A stretch of DNA of 64,000 bases, taken from assembly GCA_008973525.1 (NCBI GenBank), contig WACJ01000501.1, positions 868,001 to 932,000 on the forward strand, written 5' to 3'. The notes below the pieces were generated by a model. It did no database searches. It saw nothing but the letters and a program-made list of their open reading frames with translations, and was not told where the DNA came from. Numbering within the stretch: position 1 is the stretch's first letter; each line of letters begins with the position of its first letter. The position numbers were made by a program, and so were the translations under genes. This document shows, in pieces, positions 59,184 to 64,000 of the stretch. This DNA comes from Stenopsyche tienmushanensis. Its lineage: Eukaryota; Arthropoda; Insecta; Trichoptera; Stenopsychidae.

Positions 59184-60002
59184 TTCTTTTGTTATATATA
59201 AGTGTATATGCATTAAATGCAACATATATTTTTATATATACTATTACAAATTCATGAAATTATTTAGTTTATTTTTTTATGCTTTTATGAATAAATATTT
59301 TTTTACACCAATATTGTATTATTTGCATTTATCCTGGAGTAGCCGATGTATATTGTTTAAAAGGGGATGTGTCATTGACGGCACCAATTTATTTAAATTT
59401 AAAATATACTCCCCCCCCAATGAAATTAATCACATATTTTTAAAATGGTCACCTTATTAAGTTTTATTATCTGATAGATTTTGACCTTTGTATTTTGAAC
59501 GTTCATTATAACAAAAAATATTGAGTAAATTTAAATTAAAATTGGAGCAAAGAAAGCCTATATATAGGCAATAAAAATGTGTAGTGGTGACATTGGGTTG
59601 TTGACATTTTATCTATCAAGTAGATTCGCTAGTGGAATGTTGACTGTTTATCAGCAGTTGATTGTGAACGATTTAATTGTGTTCTTAATTTTGAAACGGA
59701 TTTACTACTGGTAATTTGATCGCACGATTCCCTCAAATGTCGCTTCCTTAAACATCATCTAAGCAATTTTCTTATGCATTGTTTTTAAAGATATTTTTTT
59801 TTCAAACAGAAACATTACAAAATTGATGTGTAAATATTTCTTTGTCACTATGTCAATTATTTTATCAACGATGTTAACATTTTAGTCATCTTAATTTGTT
59901 AAATTGTGTATTAATAGCACACTATACATATTTTTAAAGTGCATTATTTGCCAAGAATTATTGAAAATCATATAGTTTTTTTTTATTTCAGACTTTTTAA
60001 CA
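59184..60002 (+). other. FPGS 3' end and CTR1 leader region
   Basis: AT-rich. A plausible non-coding first exon of the copper transporter ends near 59710 at TTACTACTG|GTAATTTG, and TTTTATTTCAG|ACTTTTTAACA at about 59990 is the acceptor before the start codon. Confidence 0.4.
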
Positions 60003-60515
60003 ATGCATATGAGCTTTTGGTGGGACTATAATATAGGTGATTTGTTTTTCAATGGTGCAACAGTGCAAAGTATAGGAAAATTGGTGTTAGTATGCGGTGT
60101 TTTTATGATCGCCTCAATTGTATACGAAGGCTTAAAGGTAATATTTAATTCGTCATTTATAAAAATCGCTTTGAATTAATACAATTTAATTCTTAGGTAT
60201 TAGAAACGAAAATGCGACGAGAAAAAGATTTGCATTTAAGAAGAATGTCCGTAGGACCATGCTCCGATGAAAGAAATGACCTAATTCGCAACAAGTAATA
60301 CTTTTTTTTATTAATCAATTTCAAAACACTTGTCGTATTAAATGTTGTCGTTTTGTTCATTTGTGTAAATGAGATGGCGGCATAGTCATGGTTTATTTTA
60401 AAAATACACGTGTATTAAAAATGATATCGTTTTTATTTAATTTTTTTCATAGTTATGTATCGGAACGGAGAAATCGAGATCAATTGCCGTGGAGATATTT
60501 CTCTTTTTCTAACAG
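60003..60515 (+). CDS. Ctr1-type copper transporter, first three coding exons (partial)
   Basis: Ctr1 (SLC31) proteins form trimers that import copper(I). Exons: 60003-60137, 60197-60294, 60453-60515, all GT-AG and in frame. Exon 1 gives MHMSFWWDYNIGDLFFNG, a Met/His-bearing N-terminus, and the first membrane helix IGKLVLVCGVFMIASIVYEG ending in the family's YEGLK. Exons 2 and 3 encode the basic cytosolic loop (KMRREKDLHLRRMSVGPC, then RNRDQLPWRYFSFSNR). The part with helices 2 and 3, including the MxxxM copper motif and GxxxG, should follow in phase 2 but was not found before 64,000. The last intron is either over 3.4 kb or the gene is truncated. Confidence 0.8.
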
Positions 60516-62940
60516 GTTGGAGGGAATCTATTTCATATGTAGTATTTTAGCAAAAATTTCGTTGCATTTCCCATAACATCCAAATTTAAATGCTTTATTT
60601 TCACTAACGTAATTCCTACTAACATGTTTCGTGCAACCGATATTGCTTAAAACATATTTCTTGCTATGTTTTGATTGAGAGTTGCTATGCTGGTTACAAA
60701 CAATGAAATCCGAGCGTACGCTTGAATGACAGTGCATTGGAGACATTCCACAGGCACAAATTCATTGTTAACTTTGACACCAATTATTGATTATAAAACG
60801 GCACGAGACATGTTTAAGTTTTATAATAGCAAATTTATATTCATTTCGGTTTTTCCCTGTAAATTGAAATAAAAGTCATTGGAAAAACGCCTCTTTGATG
60901 CAAATTCGCTATTATTGGAAACAAATAATAAATAATCCCGTGCTGATATTTTACATTTAAAGAATGCTATACTACTCTAAACTAAAAAAAAACATTTGTT
61001 CAGCTATAATGTTACGAGATAAGGAGATTTTAAATATGTATTTAGTTCACTATTAGATTAAAAGCGTAGAAATAATATTTACTTATCACATTTTAAATGA
61101 AAAGTTGCTGCAATTAAAATAATGATTATAATTCAAGCATTCGTTTTATTTGTATGCTTTTTTAAATTTCCTTCTTGCTCGTTAAATGTTTTGTTAAAGT
61201 AATATAGATGTACAGGTGATGGCCGCACTTAAGTTATAATATTTTTCTTTTTTAGTTCAGTCATGCTTTTACCGTTGATTATCGTGTTTTGTATTGATTT
61301 TTTCTTTAGATATAGATAATAGATAGATCTTTCAATGGTTTTCAAACCCAACGTATTAATTTTCAATTGGAAAAAATGTATAAACTTTATAAAAAGTATT
61401 TTTTTCCTCTTTCAATTATAAAAGCAATCTTAATCTAAAAGCATATGGAAAAAAATAGCTTATCAATGCCATTGATTGTTTTTTTTATAATTTGTTATCC
61501 TCTTGTATATATATTTGTAAATTCATGTCTCGTTTTTTGGTGTTTTAATGATAATTTTTTCAAGAGTTTGTCCTTTGATCAATTAACAAAAGTGTTTCAT
61601 TTTTTGTATTTAATTATATTTTTACTGTTTGCACTAATATTTTTGTTTATTTAATGCCTATTCTATATGTATTCAATTGAACTTTACTGGGTACAGATCC
61701 TAAGTTCATTAACACATCTTATGTGGGGTCACACAATACTTGAATCACACAACTTACATTTATAGCATCTCCGCGTCTTTATATCACAATTTTTTTCAAT
61801 TAATTTTTATGAAAATGTTTTGATATTCGAAAAGGACATTTGGGTTTGCCTTTGCGTTGATGGCAGTGTGTTTGTTGAAATTTGAGTCGTAACTGAACTG
61901 TTCTAGATGATTATATAAATACACATATTACATTTCAGAAATATTAGATGCGTATTCATAGACGTGACCGTTATCACATCATATTTTTTTCTTATTCCTG
62001 CTTAAAACTGTAAAGGGGTACATGGGTTTCTGAAAGTCTCCGAAAATCAAGTTTCAACGGCCTAATTTTCAAGATTTTTAAATGAAAAATTTATAAAATA
62101 TTGCTTAAATGTTGCTCTTTTATATGCTTTAAAGATTTCAATAAAACATTTCTTTTATTATATTAAAAAATAAATAAATAGAGAAAATAAGCTTTATTTT
62201 GTGCTTAGAAATGCGTTCCTGCAAAAGATGTGTTAATCCCAGTATTTATGTTAAGGTTTTCAAAATGCTTATGGTTCAAAAAATAAATATGCTTTGCTTT
62301 TTGGTGGAGGTTCACTTTTATGTATAAATCTGATCCAACTTCATTGAATTGATTTATTTTTTATATGATTCTTGTAGTTAACATTAATGTGTAAATATTT
62401 CTTAGATGAACCCCGAGCTTAAATGTATTGTACAATATTTTAAATGAGTTTATTTATTGGAGAAAAATGCAGAATTTTTTATCTACCTTGACCTACATAT
62501 ACACCATTCTAATCATTACAAAGAAGTTTAAATCAACTTATCTAATCACAATTGATTATGAAAGAAAGCCAATTGTGGAATGGCGTTTCTTATGTCCGGT
62601 TTTTTAATATAGAACTATTGTTAATTAAGTGCTTTGAATTTTTTACGACTTTACCAGTCAAAGAGCAGTTGAAATCGTCAATAACTTTGATATAACTATA
62701 ATGAATTAAATAATATTTAATAAAGTTTTTGCATGGTCAGTCAAAAACATATTAACTGTGTATAGTACAATATACAAGCAAATAAATGTATGATTAATCA
62801 TTTAACGAGCTTAAGCAGATAAAAAGTAATAATAACTTGTTGACTAACATAATTGTATTTTTTTATGTCAAAGAACAAATATTAGAAATTACCAATTTAA
62901 TAGGTAAAGTGGAAAGTAATCAAAAAAATTAAATTTCTTT
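60516..62940. other. AT-rich stretch, presumed long last intron of the copper transporter
   Basis: No exon with the expected Ctr1 helix 2 or 3 and no gene or transposase seen. ORFs such as 61445-61654 are low-complexity hydrophobic translations of T-rich DNA. Confidence 0.4.
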
Positions 62941-62944
62941 TTGC

Positions 62945-63390
62945 AAGTCCTTTGATTTTTCACTGAAAATCTGTATCTAAATGCGTTTGCAGCATGTAGT
63001 CTCATATTCGTCCGAATTATTCACAATGAACGATCTGACCAGGTTTGAGTAATTCATAATAAATAACTTCAGAAAAATACCACCACACACAAAGTTATCA
63101 TAAGTGTTGATTGAGGGGTGTCGGAACAGGTACTTGTCCGGAAGAAAGTCATTGTTTTCTTCATACAGGATTATTGTACAGCACCCACTTCTCGTCTCCA
63201 GTTATAATTCGCAACAAAAATGGATCTTCTTCAATTCGAGATAGAAGAGATGCATATATTATATGCCGTAGATCGAGCATCCACAATAATCCACTTGTTG
63301 CGAATCTTGTTCTTAGGCTAAAAACAATATCAAAGAGAAAATTCATCAAGAAAATTAACGTAGCAAAACTGGAATAACTAAACTTCAAAT
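62945..63390 (-). pseudogene. Mariner transposase remnant (minus strand)
   Basis: Read on the minus strand: SLLSRIEEDPFLLRIITGDE, then KWVLYNNPV (first catalytic block), a stop, WLSSGQVPVPTP after a shift, then LCVWWYFSEVIYYELLKPGQ. Shifts and stops break it, and the C-terminal catalytic blocks are missing. Adjacent to a retrotransposon fragment on the other strand. Confidence 0.75.
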
Positions 63391-64000
63391 TACGGGAACT
63401 GCAAGTAGACGCAGATAAAACAGTTCATATACAATGGGATAGTCTGAAGTCGGTATTCACAGATGTCTGTATTAATAATTGAGAGACCGAAAGAACTGCT
63501 AAAAAAATTGGATGACAGACCATATTCTCTCTCATGGAAGAACGAAGGCTTAATAAGATTTATGACACAGGAATTATACCCCAAGATTGGTTGAAATCGA
63601 CATTCGTCATTTTACCTGCAATGACTATCGCATGATTAGCGTAATGAGCCATTTACTAAAACTGTTTCTTAAAATTATACATGCCGGAATAAGAAGCAAG
63701 TGCAAACATGATCTGGATGATACGCAATTCAGTTTACAAAATGCTTTCTGGGGAACAAAGAAGCATTGCTAGCAGTTAATGTCTTATTACAGAAGTGTTG
63801 GGACCAACGCAAAGAAGTATTTGTTTGCTTTATAGACTACGAAAAAGCATTTGATAGAGTAAGGCACACGACAAAGACTCCAAAGACCAGAACTTTATTA
63901 AAAACGGCAGAGATCAGACATGGATACAGAGGCTATAGCTATACAAAGAGGAGTCCGACAAGGTTGTATTTTGTCACCCCTATTATTTAATCTGTATTCC
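63391..64000 (+). pseudogene. Non-LTR retrotransposon reverse transcriptase fragment
   Basis: Across frameshifts: RRLNKIYDTGIIPQDWLKST and FVILP, then CNDYRMISVMSHLLKLFLKI (the YRPISL block), DDTQFSLQNAFWGTK, then LAVNVLLQKCWDQRKEVFVC and FIDYEKAFDRVRH (first catalytic Asp block), then QRGVRQGCILSPLLFNLYS at the window edge. This is the order of a LINE reverse transcriptase of the type abundant in insects. The YADD block would lie beyond 64,000. At least three frame breaks show it is decayed. Confidence 0.85.

Noticed and set aside
61445..61654. Hydrophobic 69-codon ORF as the missing membrane part of the copper transporter
   Set aside because: It lacks MxxxM, GxxxG and an acceptor in phase, and results from T-rich DNA.

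Overview
The window reads as nuclear DNA of an insect. It is AT-rich, its genes are split by short GT-AG introns, and the proteins most resemble insect homologues: a Rop/Munc18 that starts MALKALVGQ like fly Rop, and a C2H2 zinc-finger protein with an insect-type ZAD domain. The order is not settled from the sequence. The ZAD gene favours a holometabolous insect, but this is inference. No prokaryotic features, CRISPR arrays, rRNA or convincing tRNA genes were seen.

Left part (1-30,000): a gene-poor repeat landscape. It holds decayed mariner transposases (several subfamilies), two copies of a Tc-like element with a DUF4817-type helix-turn-helix, hAT and Tigger/pogo remnants, TTAA-flanked piggyBac-like termini, a 588-bp mariner deletion derivative with intact inverted repeats and TA duplication, and tandem monomers with Helitron-like AT starts. 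Several insertions are nested. No intact cellular gene was recognised here.

Right part (30,100-60,600): a compact run of single-copy genes. In order: Rop (Sec1/Munc18, plus strand, 14 exon positions, with a duplicated exon that looks mutually exclusive), argininosuccinate synthase (plus, ten exons, two single-base frame breaks), a ZAD-C2H2 zinc-finger gene (minus, two exons, convergent with the synthase), folylpolyglutamate synthase (plus, ten coding exons), RPAP2/Rtr1 (minus, intronless, wholly inside the eighth intron of the folylpolyglutamate synthase gene), and the first coding exons of a Ctr1-type copper transporter (plus, last exon not found). The genes do not form one pathway. They cover vesicle fusion, arginine synthesis, transcription, folate retention, RNA polymerase II CTD processing and copper uptake.

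Far right (60,600-64,000): AT-rich sequence, a minus-strand mariner remnant and the plus-strand reverse transcriptase of a non-LTR retrotransposon running off the edge.

The most striking observation is the duplicated exon 4 of Rop. The two copies (98 and 104 nt) have the same phase. Using both gives a stop and using neither breaks the frame, so exactly one must be used. The exon encodes the part of domain 1 that, in mammalian Munc18-1, forms the pocket for the syntaxin N-peptide. Exon joins were drawn by eye from splice signals, frame and homology recalled from memory; no transcript data were available.
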